Origin: Kiritimatiellales bacterium
GTDB lineage: Bacteria > Verrucomicrobiota > Kiritimatiellia > Kiritimatiellales > Pontiellaceae
Reading direction: 5' to 3'
DNA: 10,199 nt
NCBI GenBank assembly: GCA_021734595.1
Contig: JAIPIO010000145.1
Coordinates: 1 to 10,199, forward strand
Shown: one piece after another, positions 1 to 6,806 of the stretch
How positions within the stretch are numbered: the first letter of the stretch is position 1
Layout: each line of letters begins with the position of its first letter
The notes under the pieces: generated by a model
Told to the model about the DNA's origin: nothing
Database searches by the model: none
What the model saw: the letters and a program-made list of their open reading frames with translations, nothing else
Translations under genes and position numbers: made by a program

Positions 1-3000
1 TGGTATCCTGCCGGGGACGCCCAACTCGACACCATGAACGAAAAACGGCTGTTCGGCGATCGGGGAGAGGGCGTGTTGATCAACGGTCGGATCGGAAAAA
101 CGAAAAGCCTCATCACGAAGCGCCGCGACTACCGCGATGTTGAGCTGCACGTGGAGTTCATGGTGGCCAAGGGATCCAACTCCGGCATCATCTTCCACGG
201 CAACTATGAGATCCAGATCATGGACAGTGCCCACGTCAAGAAGCCCACCGGAGGCCACTGCGGCGGGATCTATCCCCGGGCAGAGAACCTGCCCAAATAC
301 CACCACATCGACAAAGGCTCGCCGCCCCGCGTCAACGCGGCGAAGAAGCCCGGCGAGTGGCAGACCATGGATATTATCTTCCAATCCCCCCGGTTCGACA
401 GGAACGGCAAAAAAACGGCCAATGCCCGTTTCGTAAAGGTCATACACAACGGCCGGGTTATTCAGGAAAACGTAGAGGTTCCTTACGCCAGCGGCCCGAA
501 CTGGAACCGCAAACAACATCCCCAGGGTCCGATCATCATTCAGGGCGACTACGGCCCGATCGCCCTCCGCAACGTCCGCGTGCGGGACTGGGAAGGCGAA
601 GCCGGTCACCTGCTCAACGTTCCGCCGGAGGGCTTCACCGCACTCTTCAACGGCAAGGATCTCGCCGGTTGGCGTACGCCGCCCCTGGTCAGGGAATACT
701 GGCAGGTCGAAGACGGAATCCTCAAGTCGCCGGGACTGATCGAGGGCTGGGGAGCGAGCTTGTCCACCGAGAAGCACTATCGCGATTTCATTCTGATGTT
801 CGATTTCAGGATGCCGACCCTTTCCGACAGCGGCATCAACTTTCGGCGGTTGATCCCGGAGATTCCGGGCTTCGGGGACATGGAGCAATTCAACCTGCGA
901 TCCAAGGGCGGCATGGGCCACCTGGAAAGTTATTACTTTCTGCCGAAAGAAACCGCGAAGAAAATGAAGCTCAAGGAGGAAGAGAAACCGCATGTCAGGA
1001 ATATCGACCCGGAAGTCGGGGTCTGGCACACGGTCAAACTGACCATGCAGGGCCGGACCTTTTCCGCCGAGTATGATAGCGAGTTGATTCACGACAACTT
1101 CAAGTATCACGACTGGATGATCGATATGGAGCCTGCGCCGATTCGGCTACAGAAACACAGCGTTGTGTATGGCGAAAACCTTGGCGTTACGAATGCATGT
1201 CCCATCGAGTACCGGAACATTTTTATCAAGGAAATCAAGCCTGCGCCCCGTCGTCCCGCACCGAAATCCGTTGCCGGCGGCGGGAAACGGTTCTGGACTA
1301 GCTCTGATGGCAGTCGAACAGTCGAGGCGGAGTTCATCGAGGACCAAGGCGACACCATTATCCTCAAACGTAGCAACGGTAAACGCGTTGCTATCCCTTT
1401 GGATCAACTCTCCCGGAAAGATAACGAATGGGTGATTGACTGGCGCGAGGAGGCCGTTTTGGCCAAGGCGGCCAAACCCAGCGTATCGCCAAAGCTCGGG
1501 GCGCGCTTCGAAGACGTCTCGAGCGTTCCTTCGACGCCCCTTCCTGATGGCGCGTCTCCGCGACCTAACGTTATCATACTGCTGGCCGATGATCTGGGGT
1601 ACCGGGATATCGGTTGTTACGACGGTCCCGTAAAAACGCCGGTATTGGATGAGCTGGCGGCCAACGGGGTGCGGTTCACGGATTTCCATTCCGGCTGCCC
1701 TGTCTGTTCGCCGTCGCGTGCCGTGGCGTTGACGGGCAGGCACCACATCCGTGCCGGGGTCTATAATGTGATCCAGCACGGCGTCCACAACATGCATCTG
1801 CTGGAACGCGAAACTACGCTGGCCGAGGTGCTCAGGGACAACGGCTATGCGACCGCCCATTTCGGCAAATGGCATTTGGGAATGCCGGACGGAAAACGCG
1901 ACAAACCGACGCCGACGGAACATGGATTCGACTACTGGTTTGGCTTGGTCAATGGCGCCAACCCCAGCCACAAGGATCCGGTCAACTTTCTGCGAAACGG
2001 CAAGCCGGTTGGCAAGATGAAAGGGTATTCCTGCCAGATTGTGGTCGATGAGGCGATTTCATGGTTACAGGAAACAGATGATCCAGACGCACCGTTCTTC
2101 CTGAACATCTGGTTCAACGAGCCCCATGCGCCCATTGCCGCCCCGGACGAAATCGTCTCGCACTACGGCAAGCTCAGCGATCCCGCCGCGATCTACTCCG
2201 GTACCATAGAAAACACCGACCATGCCATCGCGAAGCTCCTGAAACATCTCAAGGCCATCGGCGAGCTGGATAATACGATTGTCGTCTATTCGTCCGACAA
2301 CGGAAGCTACCGCACGGACCGTGTTGGCAAGTTGCGCGGCAAGAAGGGGTCCAACTACGAGGGCGGTCACCGGGTGCCGGGTATTTTTTACTGGAAGAAC
2401 GGCATTCCCGGCGGTCGCGTCGAGGACGAACCGGCGGGGATGGTCGATTGGCTGCCGACCATTTGCGGGCTGGTCGGCATAGAAAAACCCAGGGGTGTGC
2501 ATCTCGACGGCTCCGACCTGGCGCCGCTGCTGACCCGAAATGGAACCTTCAAACGCCATCAGCCGCTCTTCTGGCTACGTCCCGAAGGCGGGTTGGCGAT
2601 GATGCTGCGCGAGGGCGACTTTACAGCGGCCGGCTATTGCGATTTAAAACTTCCCAATAATTGGAAGGAGATTAACGGACTGATCACGCAGATTGGCGAG
2701 GTGCTGGGGCAGGATGCCTGGGCGGACGACGGTTCCGGCGGCATCCGCTCGGCGGTTTTCAGCGGTACATTCAAGAACAAGGAGGCCGCGCGGCTACAGC
2801 GGCAGGTCAAGGAGTTGAACGGGTTCCAGGAGTCCAATATCCCGGCGATGAAGGCCGGCGGCATTGGACGGGTGGAACTGTATGATCTTTCCAAAGACAT
2901 CAGCCAGAAAACCAATGTGGCCGACCGTTACCCTGAAGTCGCCGGCCGGATGAAAGAGCAGATGAATGCAATCTACGCCAGCGTTATGGCCGATGCACCG

Positions 3001-3303
3001 GAATGGGTTTCCGTTGAAGACGCTCCCGCAAGGCCGGTTGCCGAAGCGGCCGGTTCGGAGATGGAAGAGCTGCTGGCCCGTATCGATGCCACCGGATTGC
3101 CCTCAGGATATTCCGGGAGCATTCATCAGAAATATGTTGATAGGCGCATGAAAAAAATGACAAACGAGCAGCGAGTCCGGCTTCGCACGCTCTGGAAGGA
3201 AAAACAGCGACTCGACCCTGATATGCCCAACCGCGGCGCGTCCTTCGTAAAGATTCTGGAACATGTGGCCAGTGAGGAGGAGGCAGAGAGGGGATCTGAC
3301 TGA
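1..3303 (+). CDS. Multidomain sulfatase: DUF1080-DUF1080-SHD1-like-sulfatase (5' partial)
   Basis: The frame is open from base 1, and the first visible residues already lie inside a DUF1080 fold, so the ATG at 34 is probably internal and the gene starts upstream. Domains: DUF1080 (3-keto-disaccharide hydrolase family, PF06439) at about nt 1-590, with GSNSGIIF and YEIQIMDS; a second DUF1080 at about nt 622-1236, starting FTALFNGKDLAGW; an SHD1-like module at about nt 1288-1440 (RFWTSSDG, GKRVAIPLDQLS); and an S1-type sulfatase at about nt 1558-2990. Sulfatase residues seen: the Asp pair in LLADDLG (nt 1588-1593), the formylglycine signature CSPSRAVALTGR with its Cys codon at 1705, GKWHLG (Lys 1867, His 1873), NEPHAP (His 2125), SSDNG (Asp 2296) and NYEGGHRVPG. 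All expected catalytic and metal positions appear present, so the enzyme is probably active after Cys-to-formylglycine maturation. It would hydrolyse sulfate esters, likely on a polysaccharide outside the cytoplasm. Substrate is unknown, and no signal peptide can be judged because the N-terminus is missing. A Lys/Arg/Glu-rich extension of about 100 residues follows the sulfatase. Confidence 0.93.
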   Translation, partial: WYPAGDAQLDTMNEKRLFGDRGEGVLINGRIGKTKSLITKRRDYRDVELHVEFMVAKGSNSGIIFHGNYEIQIMDSAHVKKPTGGHCGGIYPRAENLPKYHHIDKGSPPRVNAAKKPGEWQTMDIIFQSPRFDRNGKKTANARFVKVIHNGRVIQENVEVPYASGPNWNRKQHPQGPIIIQGDYGPIALRNVRVRDWEGEAGHLLNVPPEGFTALFNGKDLAGWRTPPLVREYWQVEDGILKSPGLIEGWGASLSTEKHYRDFILMFDFRMPTLSDSGINFRRLIPEIPGFGDMEQFNLRSKGGMGHLESYYFLPKETAKKMKLKEEEKPHVRNIDPEVGVWHTVKLTMQGRTFSAEYDSELIHDNFKYHDWMIDMEPAPIRLQKHSVVYGENLGVTNACPIEYRNIFIKEIKPAPRRPAPKSVAGGGKRFWTSSDGSRTVEAEFIEDQGDTIILKRSNGKRVAIPLDQLSRKDNEWVIDWREEAVLAKAAKPSVSPKLGARFEDVSSVPSTPLPDGASPRPNVIILLADDLGYRDIGCYDGPVKTPVLDELAANGVRFTDFHSGCPVCSPSRAVALTGRHHIRAGVYNVIQHGVHNMHLLERETTLAEVLRDNGYATAHFGKWHLGMPDGKRDKPTPTEHGFDYWFGLVNGANPSHKDPVNFLRNGKPVGKMKGYSCQIVVDEAISWLQETDDPDAPFFLNIWFNEPHAPIAAPDEIVSHYGKLSDPAAIYSGTIENTDHAIAKLLKHLKAIGELDNTIVVYSSDNGSYRTDRVGKLRGKKGSNYEGGHRVPGIFYWKNGIPGGRVEDEPAGMVDWLPTICGLVGIEKPRGVHLDGSDLAPLLTRNGTFKRHQPLFWLRPEGGLAMMLREGDFTAAGYCDLKLPNNWKEINGLITQIGEVLGQDAWADDGSGGIRSAVFSGTFKNKEAARLQRQVKELNGFQESNIPAMKAGGIGRVELYDLSKDISQKTNVADRYPEVAGRMKEQMNAIYASVMADAPEWVSVEDAPARPVAEAAGSEMEELLARIDATGLPSGYSGSIHQKYVDRRMKKMTNEQRVRLRTLWKEKQRLDPDMPNRGASFVKILEHVASEEEAERGSD

Positions 3304-3318
3304 CCCCTCTGTTTCTCT
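3287..3318 (+). terminator. Probable intrinsic terminator overlapping the sulfatase stop
   Basis: AGAGGGG at 3287-3293 pairs perfectly with CCCCTCT at 3304-3310. The 10-base loop contains the stop codon (3301-3303) and can tighten further by TC/GA pairing. It is followed by GTTTCTCT, a short and imperfect T-rich tract. Position and shape fit a rho-independent terminator for the upstream gene. The weak T-tract lowers certainty. Confidence 0.5.
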
Positions 3319-3404
3319 GGAAAAATCAGCAGTGAAATTTGCCTCTCCCGTTGGTCGTTGCCCCGTGCCTTTCTGTAGGACGGTTTTGAGTCGCAGCTCG
3401 ACCG

Positions 3405-3419
3405 GCTGCCGATGGCAGC
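3405..3419. repeat. Small hairpin GCTGCC-GAT-GGCAGC
   Basis: GCTGCC (3405-3410) and GGCAGC (3414-3419) form a perfect 6-bp stem with a 3-base loop. No T-tract follows, so it is not an obvious terminator. Role unknown; it may be chance or part of a leader structure. Confidence 0.35.
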
Positions 3420-3446
3420 GTACTTCCGTCAGTGGTATTCAAAGAA

Positions 3447-3462
3447 GGTAAATGGCTTTACC
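3447..3462. repeat. Small hairpin GGTAAA-TGGC-TTTACC
   Basis: GGTAAA (3447-3452) and TTTACC (3457-3462) are perfect inverted repeats around a 4-base loop. No T-tract follows. It lies 34 bases before the first TTCCAA-type palindrome and may be a further protein-binding site or chance. Confidence 0.35.
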
Positions 3463-3496
3463 GCATACCGGAGTAGGACACGGCAAATTCATACGC

Positions 3497-3511
3497 TTTC
3501 AGTGTCTGGAA
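3497..3511. promoter_or_regulatory. Operator-like palindrome, degenerate copy 1
   Basis: TTTCAGTGTCTGGAA is a near-palindrome: six-base arms with one mismatch around TGT. It shares the exact 9-mer TGTCTGGAA with the copy at 3558-3572. Its centre (3504) is 31 bp from the next copy, about three helical turns. Probable binding site for an unidentified dimeric regulator. Confidence 0.45.
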
Positions 3512-3526
3512 CATTTCCGATACGAA

Positions 3527-3543
3527 TTTCCAATGGTTGGAAA
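3527..3543. promoter_or_regulatory. Operator-like perfect palindrome, copy 2
   Basis: TTTCCAATGGTTGGAAA has perfect 7-base arms around TGG. It is the strongest of the three intergenic copies and matches the site at 6763-6777 at all but one base of the 15-base core. It lies about 120 bp upstream of the start at 3663. It is not a terminator, since no T-tract follows on either strand. Confidence 0.55.
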
Positions 3544-3557
3544 CCCGTTGTCAAAAG

Positions 3558-3572
3558 CTCCAATGTCTGGAA
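3558..3572. promoter_or_regulatory. Operator-like palindrome, degenerate copy 3
   Basis: CTCCAATGTCTGGAA keeps the core TCCA...TGGA and the TG centre, with two of six arm pairs mismatched. It is spaced 30 bp (centre to centre) from copy 2, keeping the same helical face. It may overlap the promoter spacer if TTGTCA at 3548 is a -35 element. Confidence 0.45.
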
Positions 3573-3662
3573 ATTTAACCGGGGACGGGTTGAAATATTC
3601 TTCACACTTGGGTGGGTTTGCGAGAAGATCGCGTTTAAAAAATGGGGGGTACTTGTCTACTA

Positions 3663-5456
3663 ATGAATACGAAGAAATGGATAGTTTTAATCACAACCAT
3701 AATTGTCGCGGGATTGACCGCCGGCAGGGGATGGAGCGAACCCCGCACGGCAGACGCCTTTATGCAGGGTAAAGGCGCTGTGCTGGAGCCGTTGGCTTGT
3801 CCGGTGCAAACCGTGGAAGCAGGCGCTGCCATATTTCTCGATAGGGTTTATACTTTCCTCGAACCACCCGAAGGGCTTACGGGTCTGCCCTTTATCAAAA
3901 CACCGATCGCGGGCGGCGTCCAGATCACGGTCGCGGAGGACGGACTGCTTGATGTCATAACGCCCGTTTCCGAGACGGCCTACTCGAACGTTTCCGAACT
4001 GGAGGCCCGCGGATTCACATGGGTCCAGGCCCCGGCGGTCTTCCAATGCTTTGGAGAAAAACCGATCGATCGTTGCCGCATCTATCAGAAATTCGTTCGC
4101 AAAGGCGAACGGTTCCAGCTGAAGAAGTGGGCGATCTTCGCCGGATTCAATCCCCAGGGACAGAAGTTCTATTGTCCTCCCGCAAGAGTAAAGCGCGTTA
4201 TCCAAATGCTGAAGCATGATACGACATGGGCCGATGCGGCATGGAAAGCCCAGGATATCCAACTGAACCGGCCCGACTATGTCGTGTTCGTTCCCCGGCA
4301 GCCGCGCGACAAGAGCAAGCGGGACCAGGCAAAGGCAGGCGACACCTACAACGATCATTTCCAGGTCATTCAGCACGGCGGCAAGCTCTTTGCCTTCTGG
4401 ACGCAGGCTTCGCGCGAGGCCGCCATCGACCAGCACATTGCCTTTTCGAAAAGCCGGGATCAGGGTGATACCTGGAGCGAACCGATCATACTGGCCGGTT
4501 CCCGCAACAAGAAAAACCCGGGGTTGCGGGCAAGCTGGCAGCAGCCGATGATCAGCCGGACGGGACGGATCTACGTGCTCTGGAACCAGCAGGTAACCAG
4601 TCGTGGTCCCCATTGCGGCAACATGTTCGGCAAGTATTCCGATGACGAGGGCGAAACGTGGTCGGCACCGAAGATGGTACCCATGGAGCGCATGTCCCGC
4701 GATCCCGAAGACCCGCTGATTCCTCCCAGTTGGTGCAACTGGCAGCGGCCGTTGCGGCTGGGAAAAGACGAAAAATATTTCGTCGGCGTTTCGCGGCACG
4801 GCAGACTGCCCGGCGAAGAAAAGGACAGCTGCACCGTGGAGTTTCTTCAATTCGGCAATATCGACGATGATCCTGAAGTTGAGGACATCAAGCTGAGCTG
4901 GTTCTCGACGAACGAGAACGTGCTGGAAGTCAGACATGAGAAATTCGGGTCGGCCTGCGAGGAGGCCGGTATCGTAAAGCTGCCGGATGGACGACTCTTT
5001 GCACTGATGCGCACCTGTGCCGGCCACCCGTTCTGGTCGCAGAGCCGCGATGCCGGCGTTACCTGGAGCAGACCAAAGAAGCTGCTTGATCGTGACGGTG
5101 GGACCGCCTATCTACATCCCCGTTCGCCTTGTCCCATTTATGACTGGAAGGGACCGGAGGCCGCCAGTGGAATGTACTTTGCCTTGGTCCACAACACCTT
5201 CGACTTCAGCGGTGAAAAGGAATACCAGCGCCGCGGTCCCCTGTACCTGATTGCCGGGCGTTTCAATCCCAACGCCGAACAACCCGTGGAGTTCGCCCCA
5301 CCCAGGCTTTTCGCGCCGCGTCCCGGGGGCAACTCCTTCTACACCAGCTACACGATGGTTGATGGCAAGGGCATCTTGTGGTTTCCAGATCACAAGTTCC
5401 ATCTGCTCGGTCGGATCATCGGTGAAGAGTGGTTTGAGGACTGGAACATGCCATGA
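3663..5456 (+). CDS. Secreted Asp-box (sialidase-fold, BNR) protein
   Basis: The ATG at 3663 is preferred over the in-frame ATG at 3642 because it puts a signal peptide at the very N-terminus (MNTKK, then WIVLITTIIVAGLTAG, with likely cleavage near residues 21-25). The ribosome site is poor: a G-run at 3644-3649 lies 13 bases upstream. The protein is 597 residues. An N-terminal all-beta-looking domain (about residues 35-190) precedes a beta-propeller with three clear Asp boxes of the form SxDxGxTW: SRDQGDTW (residue 264), SDDEGETW (326) and SRDAGVTW (461). This is the six-bladed sialidase/BNR fold. The usual sialidase FRIP/YRIP arginine motif is not where expected; the first blade reads YNDHFQVI followed by GGKLFAFW. 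So it may be a non-sialidase glycosidase, a lyase or a glycan-binding protein rather than a true neuraminidase. Acts in the periplasm or outside the cell. First gene of a probable three-gene operon; 55 bp separate it from the transporter. Confidence 0.9.
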   Translation: MNTKKWIVLITTIIVAGLTAGRGWSEPRTADAFMQGKGAVLEPLACPVQTVEAGAAIFLDRVYTFLEPPEGLTGLPFIKTPIAGGVQITVAEDGLLDVITPVSETAYSNVSELEARGFTWVQAPAVFQCFGEKPIDRCRIYQKFVRKGERFQLKKWAIFAGFNPQGQKFYCPPARVKRVIQMLKHDTTWADAAWKAQDIQLNRPDYVVFVPRQPRDKSKRDQAKAGDTYNDHFQVIQHGGKLFAFWTQASREAAIDQHIAFSKSRDQGDTWSEPIILAGSRNKKNPGLRASWQQPMISRTGRIYVLWNQQVTSRGPHCGNMFGKYSDDEGETWSAPKMVPMERMSRDPEDPLIPPSWCNWQRPLRLGKDEKYFVGVSRHGRLPGEEKDSCTVEFLQFGNIDDDPEVEDIKLSWFSTNENVLEVRHEKFGSACEEAGIVKLPDGRLFALMRTCAGHPFWSQSRDAGVTWSRPKKLLDRDGGTAYLHPRSPCPIYDWKGPEAASGMYFALVHNTFDFSGEKEYQRRGPLYLIAGRFNPNAEQPVEFAPPRLFAPRPGGNSFYTSYTMVDGKGILWFPDHKFHLLGRIIGEEWFEDWNMP

Positions 5457-5511
5457 GGGTTCCGTTGCCGACCATGTCCGCAGTCGATTGGCAGGAAGAG
5501 TGGGAATATCC

Positions 5512-6771
5512 ATGAGAACCATCATACGAAAAGCAGGTTCGATTTTGCTGGCGGTCGGTCCGGGGATTTTCGCCATAGGATATACCGTTGGAACCGGCAG
5601 TGTGACTTCAATGGCCAAGGCGGGCAGTCAGTTCGGCATGCAGCTGCTGTGGGTGCTGGCCTTGAGTTGTCTCTTTTCCTGGGTGCTTATGGAGGCGGCC
5701 GGTCGGTTTGCGCTGGTCACCGGGGATACCGCCGTAAACGGTTGCCGGAAACACCTGCCGGGTGGGAAAGCGCTGGCGGTACTGATGGTGATCGGAGTCG
5801 TCACGGGGCAGTGGTGCTGCCTCTCCGGATTGGTCGGGCTTTCCTCCAATGCGTTGTACGAAGGCCTGCGGCTTTTCATTCCATCGCTCACTGAAAACGC
5901 CTATTGGCCGGTGCTGGGAATCGCGGCGATACTGCTGGCGCTCATGTATGCGTTGCTTTGGCACGGCGGTTACTCGTTCTTCGAAAAAATCCTGGTCTTT
6001 TTCGTCACCATCCTCGGGTTGTCCTTTATCGTTTCCATGTTTATCGTGCTGCCTCCGGTCGGCGAGGTGGCACGGGGGCTGGTTCCCCGCATCCCGGACG
6101 TGCCGGGGGCCACATTGATGGTCGCCGCGTTCGTTGGAACCACCATGGCCGCGCCCACTTTCATTGTCCGGCCGCTATTGCTCAAAGCCAAAGGGTGGGA
6201 TAGGAATGACCTGAAACAGCAGTCCGTGGATGCCTTCTTTGGAGCTTTCCTGATGTTCATTGTCAGCGGTGCTGTCATGGCCTGTGCGGCAGGAGCGCTG
6301 TTCAGCCGCGGTCTCGAAATCAACCAGGTTCTTGACATGGTCCATACGCTGGAGCCCGTTGCCGGCAGATACGCTGTTGCGCTCTTTCTGGTCGGGACGC
6401 TCAGCGCGGGACTTTCCTCCATCTTTCCAATCTGCATGGTTGCGCCATTGCTCATCAGTGACTACCGCAAAGGCGAATTCGACAGCCGTTCGAAGCTTTT
6501 CCGCATTCTCTGCGCCGTGGCCTGCCTGATCGGTTTGACCGTTCCGGCGCTGGGAGCCAACCCTATCGCTGCGCAGATCGCCACGCAGGTGTCTCAGGTT
6601 TTTATTCTGCCGCTGGTCATCGCCGTATTTTTTGTTTTGGCCAACAAGCGGGAATTGATGGGCGAGTACCGTGTCGGACCGCTGCTCAACACCGGAATGG
6701 CTGTTGCGTTTGCCTTTTCGCTGGTCATGTCGGTGCTGGCCGTTAAGGGGCTGGTTGGGTTCTTCCAATGA
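5512..6771 (+). CDS. Nramp-family-like membrane transporter lacking metal-site motifs
   Basis: The frame is open far upstream (from 5251), but that stretch overlaps the preceding gene and is not hydrophobic. The ATG at 5512, with GGGA six bases upstream, starts directly before the first membrane segment. The protein is 419 residues with about 11 hydrophobic segments by eye, the Nramp/LeuT-fold number and length. Family signs: GPGIFAIGY then AGSQFGMQLLW in TM1-2, VGTTMAAPTF in TM6, and LVGTLSAGLSS in TM8. By my alignment the canonical DPGN of TM1 is GTGS (residues 27-30) and the MPH of TM6 is AAP (213-215), so the usual Mn/Fe-coordinating Asp, Asn and Met are absent. The substrate is therefore probably not a transition metal; it might be another cation or a small organic molecule. 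Located in the inner membrane. No terminator is seen on either side, which supports co-transcription with its neighbours. Confidence 0.85.
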   Translation: MRTIIRKAGSILLAVGPGIFAIGYTVGTGSVTSMAKAGSQFGMQLLWVLALSCLFSWVLMEAAGRFALVTGDTAVNGCRKHLPGGKALAVLMVIGVVTGQWCCLSGLVGLSSNALYEGLRLFIPSLTENAYWPVLGIAAILLALMYALLWHGGYSFFEKILVFFVTILGLSFIVSMFIVLPPVGEVARGLVPRIPDVPGATLMVAAFVGTTMAAPTFIVRPLLLKAKGWDRNDLKQQSVDAFFGAFLMFIVSGAVMACAAGALFSRGLEINQVLDMVHTLEPVAGRYAVALFLVGTLSAGLSSIFPICMVAPLLISDYRKGEFDSRSKLFRILCAVACLIGLTVPALGANPIAAQIATQVSQVFILPLVIAVFFVLANKRELMGEYRVGPLLNTGMAVAFAFSLVMSVLAVKGLVGFFQ

Positions 6772-6777
6772 TTGGAA
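6763..6777. promoter_or_regulatory. Operator-like perfect palindrome over the transporter stop codon
   Basis: TTCCAATGATTGGAA has perfect 6-base arms around TGA. The central TGA (6769-6771) is the stop codon of the transporter. It differs by one central base from the perfect copy at 3528-3542. It lies 29 bp before the ATG of the oxidase gene and is followed by A residues, so it is not a terminator on this strand. It may be an internal operator controlling the oxidase separately. Confidence 0.5.
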
Positions 6778-6806
6778 AAAGACATCCCATCGTTTAGGAT
6801 AATTTT

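Larger units (their letters stand above)
3304..3662. promoter_or_regulatory. 359-bp noncoding regulatory region upstream of the Asp-box operon
   Basis: No supportable gene lies here: the short ORFs crossing it lack start signals and family features, and base composition is more AT-rich toward the right end than in the flanking genes. It holds two small hairpins (3405-3419 and 3447-3462) and three related palindromes centred at 3504, 3535 and 3565. It must supply the promoter for the gene starting at 3663. I find no convincing sigma-70 pair. TTGTCA at 3548-3553 could be a -35 element with the third palindrome in its spacer, but the matching -10 (around 3571-3577) is poor, and TATTCT at 3596-3601 lacks a good -35. 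The region looks like an operator-dense control region, but the promoter is not located. Confidence 0.55.

Noticed and set aside
1147..1971. 274-codon minus-strand open frame inside the sulfatase gene
   Set aside because: It lies opposite the catalytic core of the sulfatase and has no recognisable features; treated as a shadow.
2650..2668. CTTCCCAATAATTGGAAG near-palindrome in the sulfatase gene
   Set aside because: It has an extra C that breaks symmetry and no TG-type centre; coding sequence for LPNNWK explains it.
3642..3662. Upstream ATG at 3642 as start of the Asp-box gene
   Set aside because: It would add seven residues before the signal peptide and has no Shine-Dalgarno sequence; the ATG at 3663 gives a normal Lys-Lys n-region.
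3412..3772. Short overlapping plus-strand frames in and just after the intergenic region
   Set aside because: They run through the palindromes and into the next gene in other frames, have no ribosome sites, and their translations resemble nothing I know.
4042..4055. TCCAATGCTTTGGA as another copy of the palindrome
   Set aside because: The spacer is four rather than three and the arms are shorter; it is explained by codons for FQCFG in the Asp-box protein.
3687..5027. 446-codon open frame on the minus strand opposite the Asp-box gene
   Set aside because: The plus-strand gene has a signal peptide and three Asp boxes. The antisense translation shows no family features and is a by-product of GC-rich codon usage.
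5251..5511. In-frame 5' extension of the transporter gene
   Set aside because: This stretch overlaps the end of the Asp-box gene, is hydrophilic and Pro/Ser-rich, and precedes a good start at 5512.
6763..6780. Palindrome after the transporter as an intrinsic terminator
   Set aside because: The plus strand continues with A residues, not T, and the 6-bp stem has only two G-C pairs.
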